In this document: positions 43,334 through 55,621 of the stretch, in pieces
How positions within the stretch are numbered: position 1 is the stretch's first letter
How the letters are laid out: each line of letters starts with the position of its first letter
From: Hevea brasiliensis
Taxonomy: Eukaryota; Streptophyta; Magnoliopsida; Malpighiales; Euphorbiaceae
Length of the DNA: 64,000 nt
Direction of reading: 5' to 3'
Assembly (NCBI RefSeq): GCF_030052815.1
Contig: NC_079504.1
Span: 42,180,320-42,244,319 of the forward strand
Made by a program: the position numbers and the translations under genes
The notes under the pieces: generated by a model
What the model saw: only the letters and a program-made list of their open reading frames with translations
What the model was told of the DNA's origin: nothing
Database searches by the model: none

Positions 43334-43548
43334 CCTCAGGTACATCCATTATTGAAATTATAATAAACTATAAGTGAGCAACTCCTTGCCCATCACATCT
43401 CATATGAGGTTCAATCCTTTACTTAGCCCCTAATGCTCAAAATCTCAGGTACATCCATTATTGACTTATCTTGCATTAGTTAAGTTGATCCCATTGAGCC
43501 AGTAATTATGCAAATAATTTTAATGTCCTCAGGTACATCCAATATTGG
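43334..43548. repeat. Three copies of CTCAGGTACATCCATTATTG
   Basis: Copies begin at about 43336, 43444 and 43528; the third has ATATTGG in place of TTATTGA. Steps are about 108 and 84 bases, so this is a dispersed short repeat in the C1 leader. Confidence 0.8.
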
Positions 43549-44304
43549 CCATCAAACCATTTACATATTTACAACATCTCATGTTTAACAATTATTCTTA
43601 AGAAAATCTCTTAAATTAATTGCATCATATGCAACTATTTAAAATTTCTTAAAATAATTGCCCCAATGGAAGGCCCATGTTATAATTACTTTAATTATAG
43701 CATATCCAACTTAATCATTTATTTGGAAGATTTTATGGTCATCCTAATTACTATTATGGTCTCACTTTGCACATTATCCAATTAGCATGCATATACCATA
43801 TAATTGCATACATTCTCATACATCTCATGCATTCATGGATAACAATTAAATATGGTATGATCATAGACTTTTCTAAGGGATTCAATTCTGAGCCACCAAG
43901 AATTGAATCAGGGCATTTCTAGGTGCATTTCATTCATTCATATTACAAGAGTAGCTAAAGGAGTACATAATCAACACTTGATCTTGAATTCCTCCCACTA
44001 GTCCCACCAATGCTCTTGACCTCCTCGATCTTCTTGCAATCCAATTACATAGTAATCCTTGGCATACCAAGGCGGATTTACAAGAACTAAATAAATGAAA
44101 TTACAACCCAAAAATATTACAACCTTTATAATACATGCCCCAAAATAAATTAAAATAAATTAGTTAATTTACAACCCAAATAAACATAAAAGAAATAAAT
44201 CTAATCACATTGGTCTTTTATAGTCCATGATCATCCATCATGCATATCACTATTTAACAATTAAATAAAACATACATACTTAAATTAAATTGAATATCTC
44301 ATAT

Positions 44305-44578
44305 TCAACTTAAAAATCCAGATTTGAATATGATTCAAACAAATTTAAAAATTCAGATTTGAAACACATTCAAACAAATTTAAAAATTCATATTTGAATC
44401 ACATTCAAACAATTTTTAAAATTCAGATTTGAATCACATTCAAACAACTTTAAAAATTCAGATTTGAATCACATTCAAACAACTTTAAAAATTCAGATTT
44501 GAATCACATTCAAACAACTTTTAAAATTTAGATTTGAATCACATTCAAACAATTTTTAAAATTCTGATTTGAATCAAA
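44305..44578. repeat. 35-bp minisatellite in C1 leader
   Basis: Eight units of the form ATTCAGATTTGAATCACATT + CAAACAACTTTAAAA, in 35-base steps (for example 44351, 44386, 44421, 44456). The outer units are more diverged than the inner ones. Confidence 0.92.
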
Positions 44579-44827
44579 ATTTAATTGTGTGATTAAAACT
44601 CTAATTAAAAAATTTAATTAGACATAGGATGAGCTTTTAGATCATACAACAATTGCAAATTAAAAAGCCAAACCTTGCGCACACCATTGGAGGCCATAAA
44701 GTATGCGCACCAATGGTGTTGGTCACCAAGCCGCCACCTTTCATTGCAACCAGCAATGGATCTATCATCTCATGATCATACCACACAATTAAATCATATA
44801 ATCAACAATCTAAATGGCAAATATAGT

Positions 44828-44840
44828 GGCTCTGATACCA
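44828..44840 (-). other. Primer binding site, tRNA-Met type (C1)
   Basis: TGGTATCAGAGCC on the minus strand, two bases after the LTR end. A perfect match to the common copia primer site. Confidence 0.85.
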
Positions 44841-44842
44841 AT

Positions 44843-46810
44843 TGAAGGAGCGGAAGCATGAAAAATACAAGTTTATATCATTGAATTCAAAAATTTTTCA
44901 CCTAGGGTCACATGCATCATGCAAGATTCATTTTTATCTATTTGATTTCAATGATAAAAAGAATATTAAAACTCTTTTAATATGTTTTTGGATCTACATT
45001 TGCTATTTAAGATTTTAGAATTAATCAGATTAATTTTAAGAACCCTAGATTAGATCAAGAACAAGTGCACTAACCTCTTGATGCACTGTAGTGTGTTTGG
45101 CACCTTTGGGATGCATTTTTAGGACACCAGATGTTGTCCCTCTAGCTTGTCCACACCAAGATCACCTATGGCAGCCCTTGAACAGCTTCTAAAGCTTTTT
45201 CTATGAATTAGAAAATCAAGTTTTGCCTTTTGAGAGATTAGATATATAAACAAGACACTAGAAACAATTTGTAGTATTTTTAATTCAAGAGATTGTTAGC
45301 TAATCTCTTTGAATTGATGAGAGATGAAGAAAAAGAGAGGGGAGATGTTCTTTGGGTGGCGGCACCAAAGAAGAATAGCAGCCCACACGTTTTACTCTTT
45401 CATAACTACACTTATATAGCTAGGTCATCACTTAAAACCCTTGTCACATGTCACCCTCTGATTGGTTCTAGGTTTAATTGACCCAATCACATTGTGCCAA
45501 GTGTCAAACCTATATTTAATCTTGACTTTAATCATCTTACAAGATTAAAAGACATTTGGCAAGCTTATGTGTAGTGCCATGTGTCACCATCTTATGGTGC
45601 CACATGTCACCCTGTGAAATGACCAAAATACCCCTGTGTCTTAATTTTGAGTTCTCAACCCAAAATAATTATTTCTCTTCTTCTAATCAATTTATATCAA
45701 ATATAAATTAATTAATTAATCTCTATTAATTAATTTCTCATTAATTAAATTCATATTTAAACACTTTAAATATAAATTTAACTTATACTATACATCTAAT
45801 AACCTAGATTTGGTTTCAAGTCATGCTAGGGACTTTGCAATCTAATTGCAAATCAAACCTATTTAATTAATCAATTAAACTCTTTAATTAATTAATTAAA
45901 TCATATTTAATTTGGTGATTACTTGTGTATGTGTATGGCCACCCAATTAGTAATAAGGTTTACCTTAAATGAGCCTATAATCATATGTTACCATGCACTA
46001 GAATCTCTCTGTTACAAAATCCCAATTCGAGCTGGAGTTATGGTTTATGTCAAACCCCATTTGCTATGAATATTATGTTCTCTTTTAATTCCAGTTCTTG
46101 ATTAAAAGATTTTTCTCATCAGAAACTCTTTTCTGATTACATCTATCTGTCCTGGCCAGGAACTTGAAACATCAAGAACAATTAAATGAACATAAGATTT
46201 TATCTCTATTTACTTAGAGGAATAGATTCTATCTTGATCAACACCTACCTCCATATATAACTAGTAGGAGCCAACATATGCCCATATACCCATACACAGT
46301 ACAAGTATGAAAGCAGTATTAATCTCAAACCACTTATATACAAGATACCTGTGCTATCTCAGGTCTAAAGATTATATACACTAATATGATTTATGACAAT
46401 GCATTGACAAGAGTAAACTCCATGTACTTGTCATAAGTGTCACTGGTTCGGCCTAGTTATTATGTATAAGTGCCTATCATGTTTATTATATGGCATAAAA
46501 CTCACCATTCTATCTTATTTATATCTCATATAAATAACTTGGGAACAAACACGAATACAATCTTACTGGATAAGTCATGTCCTTATTGTGAAGTATTCTC
46601 GATTGTGAACCTATTTATGATACTTTGTGCTAGAGATACTGTCACTCATACTCTTAACAACTTAAGAACAAAATTTCTAACAAAATATCAATGGGCCTTT
46701 TCTATTACACATAAATATATTATGTAAACGGAAAAATGAAAATGCCTTTTATTAATAAAATATGTACAAGATACATACTAAGTGATATGCTCTAGGGCAT
46801 ACTACTAACA
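44843..46810 (-). repeat. 5' LTR of C1
   Basis: 1968 bases. On the minus strand it begins TGTTAGTAGTATGCCC at 46810 and ends CTTCA at 44843, next to the primer site. Only its first ~240 bases survive in the other LTR. No gene is recognised in it. Confidence 0.85.
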
Positions 46811-49800
46811 GTATCTACTCACAACACTAACTGCATGTGAAATGTCAGGTCGAGTGCATGCCATAGCATACATGATGCTACTAATAGCACTCGAATAGGG
46901 AACACTAGACATGTGCTCTATCTCCTCATCTATTTTTGGTGACATGTCTGCAGATAACTTAAAATGGGCAGCAAACGGAACAGTCATAGGCTTAGCATTA
47001 TTCATGTTGAAAAGCTTAAGCACTTTCTCAACATAGGCCTATTGAGACAAGAAAAGCTTCCCAACACTTCTATCCCTACTAATTTTCATTCCCAATATCT
47101 TCTTTGCAGCACCCAAATCCTTCATCACCAACTCATCACTCAACTGCTTTTTGAGAATGTTAATTTGTGACATGTTTTTAGCAGCAATAAGCATGTTATC
47201 CACATACAAAAGCAAATAAACAAAGGAATCATCTGAAAGCTTCTTATGATACACACAACTATCATATGAACTACAATTAAAGCCATTACGAACCATGAAT
47301 GTATCAAATCTTTTGTACCACTGCCTAGGAGACTATTTCAGACCATATAAAGATTTCTTAAGCAAGCAAACACGGTTTTCCATACCTACAATGACAAATC
47401 CCTCAGGCTAACTCATATAAAATTTGCTCCTCCAACTCACCATGCAAAAATGCTGTCTTCACATCTAGTTGCTCAAGCTCTAAATCATGAAGAGCAACCA
47501 TAGCAAGTAAGACTCTGATAAAACTGTGCTTCACAACAAGAGAAAAAACTTCATTAAAGTCAATCCCCTCCTTCTGAGTAAAGCCTTTTGCTATCAATCG
47601 TGCCTTATATCGAGGTGCTTCAACCCCTAGAGTGCCTTCCTTTTTCTTGAACACTCATTTGCAACCTACTACTTTTTGTCCCTTAGGCAATGTTATAAGC
47701 TCCCAAGTCTGATTCTTGTGAAGAGATTCAATTTCTTCACTCATAGCACCGACCCATTGATCTACATCTGAACAAGAAATAACTTCTCTATAATTGCTGG
47801 GTTCATGCACATCAACTGTTTTAGCAACTAACAAGGCAAACGCAACTAGATCTGCATATGCATATCTCTGCGGTGGTGTAATTTGTCTTCTCTTTCTACC
47901 AATTGCAATGCTATATGGTTCTTGTTGCTTTTGCTCAGGTGCATCCTCTTGTTGATCAGGATCTTGCACCTCATCCTCTGAATGACTAGACTGAACTGCT
48001 GAAGTATCAATATCAAGCTCCATCTGTTCTCTAACACCGTGATCTAATTCTACTATTGACTTCTCCCTCTGACTATCCAATGAAGTAGACTCATTAAATG
48101 TCACATCCCTACTGATAATTAATCCTGGAGACTTTGGATCATTGCACCACAACCTGTAGCCTTTCACTCCAGATGCATACCCTAGAAATATACATTTTCT
48201 TGCCCTCGACTCGAGCTTACCATCTCTCACATGAGCATAAGCAGGGCAACCAAATACTCTCAATTGAGAGTAATCAGCAGGTGAATCGGACTAGATCTCA
48301 AAAGGAGTTTTGCACTCAATAACTGTAGATGGAGACCTATTAACCAAGAAACAGGCTGTATTAATTGCTTCAGCCCAGAAATCCTTTTCGAATCTTGAAT
48401 GTGAGAGCATGCTTCGTGCTTTGTCACAAAGCATTCTGTTCATGCGTTTTGCAATACCATTGTATTGTGGTGTCCTTGTATAAGTGCGATGGCTCACTAT
48501 ACCTTCATTGCTGCAGAATGCATCGAACTCACGATAGCAAAACTCCAACCCGTTATCAGTTCTAAGATGATTGACCTTCTTTTCTGTCTGCTTCTCAATC
48601 ATCGTCTTCCACTTTACAAATGTTGAAAATGCCTCATCTTTTATTTTCAGAAAATACACCCACACCATCCGAGAGTAATCATCAATCAAAGTCATGAAGT
48701 ATCTGGCACTGCTCTTGTAAGGGATTCTGTTAGGACCCTATAGATCTGAGTGGATATAATCCATTGTTCCTCTGGTCTTGCACACTACCTTTTTATCGAG
48801 CTTCACCCTGGTCTGTTTACCAAACACACAGTGTTCACAAAAGTCCATAGATTCTGTTTTCTGCCTGTCCAATAAATCCCGCTTGCTTAACACAGATAAT
48901 CCTCTTTCACTCATATGACCAAGGCGTATATGCCACAATTGAGTCTGATTCTGATTATTGCTTCCGGATGCTACTGCAGCTTCCCTTGAAATTGTACTGC
49001 CCTAAAGAAAATACAATCCTGAAACCAAATTGCTCTTTATGAGTACCATAAATCCCTTACACACTTTGAGAACTCCATTCTCTGCATGGTATCTGAATCC
49101 ATGAGAGTCAAGTGTCCCAAGAGAAATCAGGTTCCTCTTTAGTCTTGGAACATGCCAACACTCTATAGTACTGACAATGCCATCAAACATCCTCAATCTG
49201 ATGTTTCCAATTCCTTCAACAGATAATGCACGATAATTACCCAGAAACACTTTGCCACTCATCTATTTGTAATGACAAACCAATTTTTGTGTGGACACAT
49301 GTTATAAGTAGCACCAGTATTAAGAATTCAGGAATTTTTTCCATGATTTGAACTCACAGATAAAATTTCTCCAGCACTATCATTACCGTTAGAATCAATG
49401 AAACTATCAACCACATTCGTAGAACTTTCTGGTTGCTTTCCCTTTTTATTTTTCAACTTGGGATAGTCTCTCCTGTAATGACCTTGCTCCTCGCACTCAA
49501 AAAAGTTAGCCTTTTTCATTCTTGACTTAGATCTGGCCTTAGATTTCTTCCTGCTGGAAGAACCCTCCCTTGAATGTGTTTTTCCCCTGCTCACCAAACC
49601 TTCCACCTCAAATCTTTCTCTATTATCTAGAAATTTCTTTTTCAACTCCTTCAATTTTAGAGAATTACTAACATCATCTTTTGAAATACTATCTTTCCCA
49701 TACAACAGAGTATCAACAAAAGTTTCATAGGAGGGTGGCAAAGAACATAACACAATAAGGGCCTGATCCTCACTATCAATCTCAATATCAATATTCTTTA

Positions 49801-50192
49801 GGCCCATAATGATTGAATTGAATTCATCCATATGTTCTTTAATGGGCGCACCTTCACTCATTCTCAGATTGTAAAGCCTTTTCTTCAGATACAGCCGGTT
49901 GGTCAGCGATTTGGCAGAGTACAACTCCTCTAATTTCTTCCATGCTACAGATTCTGAGCTTTCACTAGCAATCTCGTGTAGGACATTATCAGTTACGCTC
50001 ATGAAAATCGCACTCAAAGCTCTCTCCTTTAGATAAGCCTTCTCCACCTCTTTCATACCTTCTGGAAAGTTATCCTCGATTGCCTTCCATAGACCTTATA
50101 GGATCAAGGAAGATTTAATTTTAATCTTCCACAGACTGAAACTCGATCCACCATCAAACTTCTCTATCTCATACTTCATTGAAGACGACGCC
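46811..50192 (-). pseudogene. Copia polyprotein remnant: gag, PR, IN, RT (C2)
   Basis: Starts at 50192 (minus). Gag contains LIVLCSLPPSYETFVDTLLY. The zinc knuckle at about 49510-49465 reads FFECEEQGHYRRDYPKL, with two of three Cys replaced. Protease has NTGAT where DTGAT is needed. Integrase keeps HSDLYGP and RTDNGLEF but has Lys for the catalytic Glu (GIAKRMNR). RT has YVDNMLIA for YVDDMLIA at about 47200. KDLGAAKKILGMKISRDRS and CTRPDISHAVSVVSRY follow, and coding ends at the C1 LTR. At least seven stops or frameshifts occur. Every catalytic domain is hit. Confidence 0.87.
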
Positions 50193-50221
50193 ATCTGTAA
50201 ACCCTAAGTTTTGCGCACAAA

Positions 50222-50233
50222 GCTCTGATACCA
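50222..50233 (-). other. Primer binding site, tRNA-Met type (C2)
   Basis: TGGTATCAGAGC on the minus strand, just upstream of gag and next to the presumed LTR end. Confidence 0.8.
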
Positions 50234-50237
50234 GTTT

Positions 50238-50639
50238 GTTATAACAAGCACGCAATTCTAAGGCACACAAACAAATCACACTATCACACAGTATTAAAAA
50301 GAGAAGAGAATAACACAGGATTTAACATGGTTCAACCGTAAGGTCTACGTTCACGAGCAAGATAAGAGAAAAAGTTTCACTTATGATGAAAAGAGCAAGA
50401 TACAATCAATCAGAACTCTCAAACCCTAACCCCAGTGTGTTTCCTGAATATCTCACAACTCTACTGCAAAGGGTAGAATATTACAATATTTATACTGGTT
50501 CGTGCCCTCGCTACCACCATAGATCTCATTTTTTATCCCAATCGGGTTCGGTTACAATTCGGGTCCATAAAAAAACATATCCAAAATTTCAAGCCACAAA
50601 AATAACAAATTGCATGTATGGCATATTAGGGTGAATACA
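50238..50639 (-). repeat. Probable 5' LTR of C2
   Basis: The inner end, TTATAACA on the minus strand at 50238, lies a few bases from the primer site. The outer border is a guess at TGTATTCACCC (50639), where CACTA-like coding begins soon after. There is no second LTR to confirm it. Confidence 0.45.
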
Positions 50640-50667
50640 ACGAATTAACAAGTTGCAAATTTTATTA

Positions 50668-50917
50668 CCATCTTTGGTACACAAGGGACAGAAGAAGATC
50701 TGCTACACAAAACAAATGTCCCATATAAGAAGTTGTATTACCTTTCACTCACTCCAAGGTTGCAAAGATTATATGCATTGAACAAAATGGTTAAGGAAAT
50801 GAGATGGCACTCAGAGCATGAGATTAAAAATGGGGTATTGTGTCATTGTTTCAGATGCTCTTACATGGAAATATTTCAATCAGATACATCCTTTAATTTT
50901 TCATATTATACTCCTTA
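50668..50917 (+). pseudogene. CACTA (En/Spm) transposase remnant
   Basis: A plus-strand frame reads TQGTEEDLLHKTNVPYKKLY, then YLSLTPRLQRLYALNKMVKE and MRWHSEHEIKNGVLCHCFR. Plant CACTA TNP2-type transposases carry the conserved series VP-KVLRYFPL-PRLQRLY, then MRWH and DGVLRHP, in the Transposase_21 family. Only this piece of about 80 residues is present. The usual HP-DS-AW block after LCH is corrupted, and there is no ATG, domain start or terminal repeat in view. C2 probably inserted into or beside it. Confidence 0.7.
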
Positions 50918-52465
50918 ATAATCAAAGGATAAACTAAAATAAATATAAAAAATTATAAAATGAGAGTGAAGTCTTATATTTTGTCACACCCTGCTTTTAG
51001 AAAGGAAGAATAAAAACTACCACTAATGTTCCCTCTTGCCGCTGTTGCCCTTTAGCCATTTCCAGTCTTCATGAAGTAAAAACCAACCCCTAGCAGCTTC
51101 TTTCTAACATCTGTAAATCAAGAAATGTCCTTTACACTTTGATTTCATCAGGTATTAAAGGAGGATTAACAAAAATCCATCTTAGTGTTGTTTCAAGAAC
51201 ATGATGGCAGCCCAAAAGTTCCTTAATTTCTGAAGTTTTGATGTTTAATTTCACAATGGATGTTGGGTAAGTGATTTCTACCATGGTATTATTCACTGAG
51301 TTTATAATCACCCAGTTATTTTAATATTTCAGAGCTTTTGGTGTTTCCTGTACTAGTAGCCCTTTGTCTTTAATAGCTTTCAGGTCCAATGGAGGTTTGG
51401 CCAACATGCTTCATTTGAAATTTGAGATCCTTTTTGGGACTATCTTATATGTGTATGTTTTAGGTTGCCTGATTATTAGGTTGTAGACATATTCTTTTTA
51501 ATCCTGATGTTTTGTTTGAGCGTCATTATTTTTTGTTTTGGTAAGTAATAAATTTTATTAAAAGTATGAGTTCAAAAAGGAACCTAGCATACCAATTTCC
51601 AACTAAACCTTGGCACCTAACCTAGGAGAAGGTATGCTGAAGAGAAAAAGAGTAGAGAAAAGACACAAAACCAAGGCCTACCTAATACAGCCTGCAAACC
51701 AAACAACATAAGCTACTGATAACAGTGAGAAGGGAACTTACTTGTTGCCTAAGGACCTAAAAGGTTGACAGAAAATTGAAGAATAAATCTATTATCAAGA
51801 GAAAATTCATCTAACCAAATAAACCAATGTCAAGACATTGCCCAAGATTTATAGCAAAGATCAAAATGGGCAGCAGCAGAGCATGAGATGGATAACAGAA
51901 GCAACAGACCATAACCTAAAAGAATCATTTGTCTCACCTCCTCCAATGCAGCAGAATGGAAGCCCATCGCAATTGGATTATTATCCTACCAAATTACTAC
52001 CTCTAGTTACTGAATACCGTCGAGCGATCAATATGCTTATCAGAGGCAAATTTCTCCCAGTCAGACTAGAGCTTGTACCTTATGCGATTCTTTAACAGTC
52101 TAAATGCTTCAACTTTCTTTTAATTGTTGGAGAGTGGGCCTAAAAGATTGAGGCTCATATTGTCCAGATTCACGAATGCTAGCTGATTATCTTTTTCATT
52201 TTCTAGTGGACTTTTGTAATGGGCTCCCACTACAGCTACTTGTGTTCCCTCGACCACCTCTACAGTTGGAAGTAAAACACTAGGCTCTTGTCTCCTTTCA
52301 AAATTGTCTAAATTTAATGGGCCAATATTGGGAACAAGTCCAAATAATTGCTATCACTGTTACAGATAAGCATAGCATCCCCCCAAGCCAATTGCCGCTT
52401 AGCTGTCCCTACTCTGTTCCATGGTCGTGCAGCGTATCCTCACAAGCACTAAGGTTATGTTGGAT

Positions 52466-52641
52466 AATAAGTAATTAAAGTTGTAATATAATTATATTTA
52501 TATTGTATATTTGATTATGTTGTTTAGTAACATGAAAAATTTTTATGTAATAAAATGACAATTACTTAATGGAATTAATTATGCTTAAAGTAACATAACG
52601 ATCATTACATATAAAAATGGATTTAATCATAATTACTTATT
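52466..52641. repeat. MITE-like element with 12-bp terminal inverted repeats
   Basis: AATAAGTAATTA at 52466-52477 is the reverse complement of TAATTACTTATT at 52630-52641. The interior is AT-rich and non-coding. There is no clear target duplication, so this is tentative. Confidence 0.4.
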
Positions 52642-53336
52642 TTGATTTTTTTTTTTTAATTTAAAAGGAGTTATAGGTGGCTTGCATGTCACAGGGGTAG
52701 GCATCACTTCACAACAATCTTTAATTAGAGTTATGTGAAATTTGGCTTCTCCCACGTCCTCAGCAACCTTTTTGTGTACAAAATCAAGTGAAGATATAGA
52801 AATTAGAATTCGTCCAGCATCCAGACATGTTTTCTTGGAAGTACAGTCATCATTGGATATGAATTCTTCAACAATATAACTTAGTCAAATAAAGAAGTCA
52901 GGACACCACTAATAAAGGAATACAATGGCATCTTACCCACACATACCAATTAGAAGGAGTAAATTTCTCTTGCTAAAGAATTAAGGATGAGAACCATTGT
53001 AGCAACCAGCCATTTGATTATCCAAAATTATATTAGCAATATTTTAGAGGAAACTCCGTTCGTGATCTATCTCTATAAGTTAGATACAGTTATAATAATA
53101 TTTACTTTCATGTTATGGATGACTATAGATGAATTCCTATGCATTACTATGATCATGTATACAATTATAAATATTTGTTATAGGTGTCATTGATTATTCA
53201 ATTCTAACTTTATAGTCAAATATTCATTCTTATTCACTTTTTTTTTATGGCAATTAGAAGACCTAACAATTTGTTATTATTATATTATTAAAAGTATGAA
53301 AATAAAGTTGGGAGTTGAAAAACAAACGCCCAAAAG

Positions 53337-53337
<1 letters not shown>

Positions 53338-53409
<72 letters not shown>
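53338..53409. repeat. (TAA)n microsatellite
   Basis: About 24 uninterrupted TAA units. Confidence 0.97.
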
Positions 53410-53411
<2 letters not shown>

Positions 53412-53796
53412 GTATGAAGTAGACATTGACTTCGCTATAAATGCCTTTAACCCATTATAATATATTAAATAGATTTTGAAATTTTCTGTATTAAACAATA
53501 CGGCAATATAAATTTCAAGACATTAATATGGTGAAAATGAAAATTTTATAATAATAGTGCATTAAACTATAAAATACATTTTAAAAATTATTTTTTTTTA
53601 ATTTTATAAATAATATTCTTTCACAACATTAATCTACTTATGCAACCTCATTATGCAAGTTAATATTATTTTAAATTATGAAAAAAAAAACTGACTTTGA
53701 ACAAATTTAATTCAGTTAGTTAACCTGTATTTATTATTAATTTATTTTAATTTTTAAACATCTTCACCATTTAAAACTTATTATCATATTTTTTCT

Positions 53797-54802
53797 GGGT
53801 AAACTACAATTTAGTCCATGAGTTTTGATGAAATCCACAACTTAGTCCTTGTATTTTCAAAATTGAGCAATTTAGTTCCTAAGATTTGATAAAACCTACA
53901 ACTTAGTCCCTACCATTAGAATTTTGTTAAGTTACTGTTAATTTTAGCAAAAATAACTAAAATGCCCTTTTCTTTATTTTAAATCTAAAAATAATTTAGT
54001 CTTTAAAGTTTTATTTTCTTAATAATTTAGTCCTTGATATTTTGTTTTATTAACAATTTAGTCATTGCATTTTTGAAATTGAGTCTATTAAATTAAAAAA
54101 AAATTTAAATTTAAATTAATAAAATATAGATTAATTATTTTAAGGCCCTTAAAAATTTTGGTTAATCACAAAATATCCATATATGTTACAAATTGATCTT
54201 TAAATATTATAACTATTTATAAATAAGCCTTATGTCATTATTATTTTAATAATATAAAAATAATTATATGTGTGTGTGTGTGTATATATCAATTTATGAT
54301 ATTTTCATATATTATATTATATTGTTATATATAAAAAAAAACATATGAATATGGATGCAAATTGTTATTAAAATAAAACTTAAAGAGCTAAATTATTTTC
54401 ATACTAAAATAGAGTTAAAAGCATTTTGGTATTTTTGTTAAATTCAGTGGGGAATTAATTGTAATTCTAACGATAAGGATTAAATTGTAGGTTTATTAAA
54501 ATGTCAAGGACTAAATTGCATGATTTTAAAACTACTGGGACTAATTTATAGGTTAACTAAATTTTAGAAACTAAATTGCCAATAAAATAAAATCTTAGGA
54601 ACTAAATTTTTTTCATATTGAAATAGAGTTAAGGGCATTTTGGTCTTTATTCTAGAATCAACAATAATTAACTAAATTTCTAATAGCAGGGATTAAGTTG
54701 TAAGTTTTATCAAATTTTGGGGACCAAATTGCTTGGTATTGAAAATAAAGGAACTAAATTGTAGGTTTTGTCAAATTTCAGAGACTAAATTATAGTTTAC
54801 TC
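53797..54802. repeat. Foldback repeat 1
   Basis: The left end GGGTAAACTACAATTTAGTC and the right end GACTAAATTATAGTTTACTC are inverted copies. Both arms carry many degenerate phrases of the type AATTTAGTCC-T-ATTTT or its complement for several hundred bases. The middle is AT-rich with a TG run near 54270-54287. No coding content; resembles long-armed foldback/MITE repeats common in plant genomes. Confidence 0.75.
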
Positions 54803-55380
54803 TTTTTTAAAATTACATTTAAGTTTAAATTCAGTTAATATTAAATGTTAATAAAACAATACAGAAATGATATAAAAAGTAATAGTAATTCTTAAATTAA
54901 TAATATTTTACTTATATAATTAATTAAAACAAATTAAAATTAATATTTTAATTTAAATAATTAAATATAATATTTATAATCCTATAGTAATATTATATCA
55001 TATATAAAAGTTAATAGAAAATTATATACAAAAAATTAAGGGTAATAATACTTTATTCTGAGATTTGAGAAAACCTGTAATTTAGTTCCTTTATTTTCAA
55101 AACAAATCAAATTAGTTCCTAAAGTTTTGCAAAACTTACAATTTAGTCATTCCGTTTAATTTTTCATCCAATTTGCTATTAATTATAGCGAAAATAACTA
55201 AAATATCTTTCACTCTATGTTTTCTAACTTAAACAATTTAGTCATTGAGGTTTTGTATTACAAACGAAAATAGTCTAAATGAAGAGACTATTTTATTCAT
55301 AAAATTTAAATTAAAAGATTATAATACAAAACCTTAGGGACTTAATCATTTTAGTTAGAAAATATAGATTAAAGAGTTTT

Positions 55381-55531
55381 TGTAACACCCTAGGCAAATC
55401 CCACATCGGCAAAACACGGGAGAGATGCTGGGTTTATAAGTTGGTGGTTCGTAACCCCTAGTGACGCGTTTTAAAACCGTGAGGGCTTCGGCCCAGAGCG
55501 GACAATATCACTAGTGGGCCGGGCCATTACA
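55381..55531 (+). repeat. TRIM LTR 1
   Basis: 151 bases, TGTAACACCC to GCCATTACA. It contains GGTGGTTCGTAACCCC, which resembles a Pol III B box. Confidence 0.85.
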
Positions 55532-55535
55532 TTTG

Positions 55536-55547
55536 TGGTATCAGAGC
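55536..55547 (+). other. TRIM primer binding site
   Basis: A perfect TGGTATCAGAGC (tRNA-iMet type) four bases after LTR 1. The inverted unit has its complement at about 56140-56152. Confidence 0.85.
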
Positions 55548-55608
55548 CGCTCCGCGTGCAACCTTGAGCGATGGTGGGGCAAACCTCAGCGAGGACGCTG
55601 AGTCCCAT

Positions 55609-55621
55609 AAGGGGGGTGGAT
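55609..55621 (+). other. TRIM polypurine tract
   Basis: AAGGGGGGTGGAT directly before LTR 2. It recurs before LTR 3 at about 55806-55818 and inverted at about 56067-56079. Confidence 0.8.

Larger units (their letters stand above)
43133..44827 (-). other. Long leader of C1
   Basis: About 1.7 kb separates primer site and gag. No coding frame is supported. It contains three copies of a 20-base motif (43334-43548) and a 35-base tandem repeat (44305-44578). Confidence 0.55.
27070..46810 (-). mobile_element. Element C1: Ty1/copia element, split by G3
   Basis: Read on the minus strand: 5' LTR 46810-44843, primer site 44840-44828, long leader with tandem repeats, gag starting at 43132, interruption by G3 (30931-42741), then gag zinc knuckle, protease, integrase, RT, RNase H, polypurine tract, and a 3' LTR cut to its first ~244 bases at 27313-27070. 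The PR-IN-RT-RH order is that of copia. Without G3 the element spans about 7.9 kb. It lies inside RT sequence of C2, so it inserted there. Confidence 0.85.
46811..50639 (-). mobile_element. Element C2: Ty1/copia element, truncated by C1
   Basis: On the minus strand: 5' LTR (about 50639-50238), primer site, gag, protease, integrase and RT up to the point where C1 begins. The RNase H end and 3' LTR are missing, probably lost with the deletion that also cut the C1 3' LTR. Motif style (MASSSMKYEIEKFDGGSSFS at the gag start) resembles Tnt1/Tork-like elements. The lineage was not tested. Confidence 0.8.
50918..53796. other. Spacer without a recognised gene
   Basis: About 2.9 kb of mixed-composition DNA. 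An 85-codon plus-strand frame at 51838-52095 has no recognised motif and no supporting signal. A MITE-like inverted repeat is at 52466-52641 and a TAA microsatellite at 53338-53409. No RNA gene seen. Confidence 0.4.

Noticed and set aside
44305..44578. CRISPR-like array of regular repeats
   Set aside because: Units are contiguous 35-base tandem copies without unique spacers, in plant retrotransposon DNA.
45293..45481. Short gene within the C1 LTR
   Set aside because: 62 codons in LTR sequence with no recognised motif.
51540..51800. LINE 3' end
   Set aside because: There is some resemblance in a TTTTATTAAAA stretch, but no ORF2 motif, poly(A) tail or target duplication.
51838..52095. 85-codon plus-strand frame in the spacer
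   Set aside because: No recognisable motif, no splice or promoter support, and of a length expected by chance.
53280..53498. Minus-strand open frame with a long Tyr run
   Set aside because: It is the TAA microsatellite read in one frame; no coding support.
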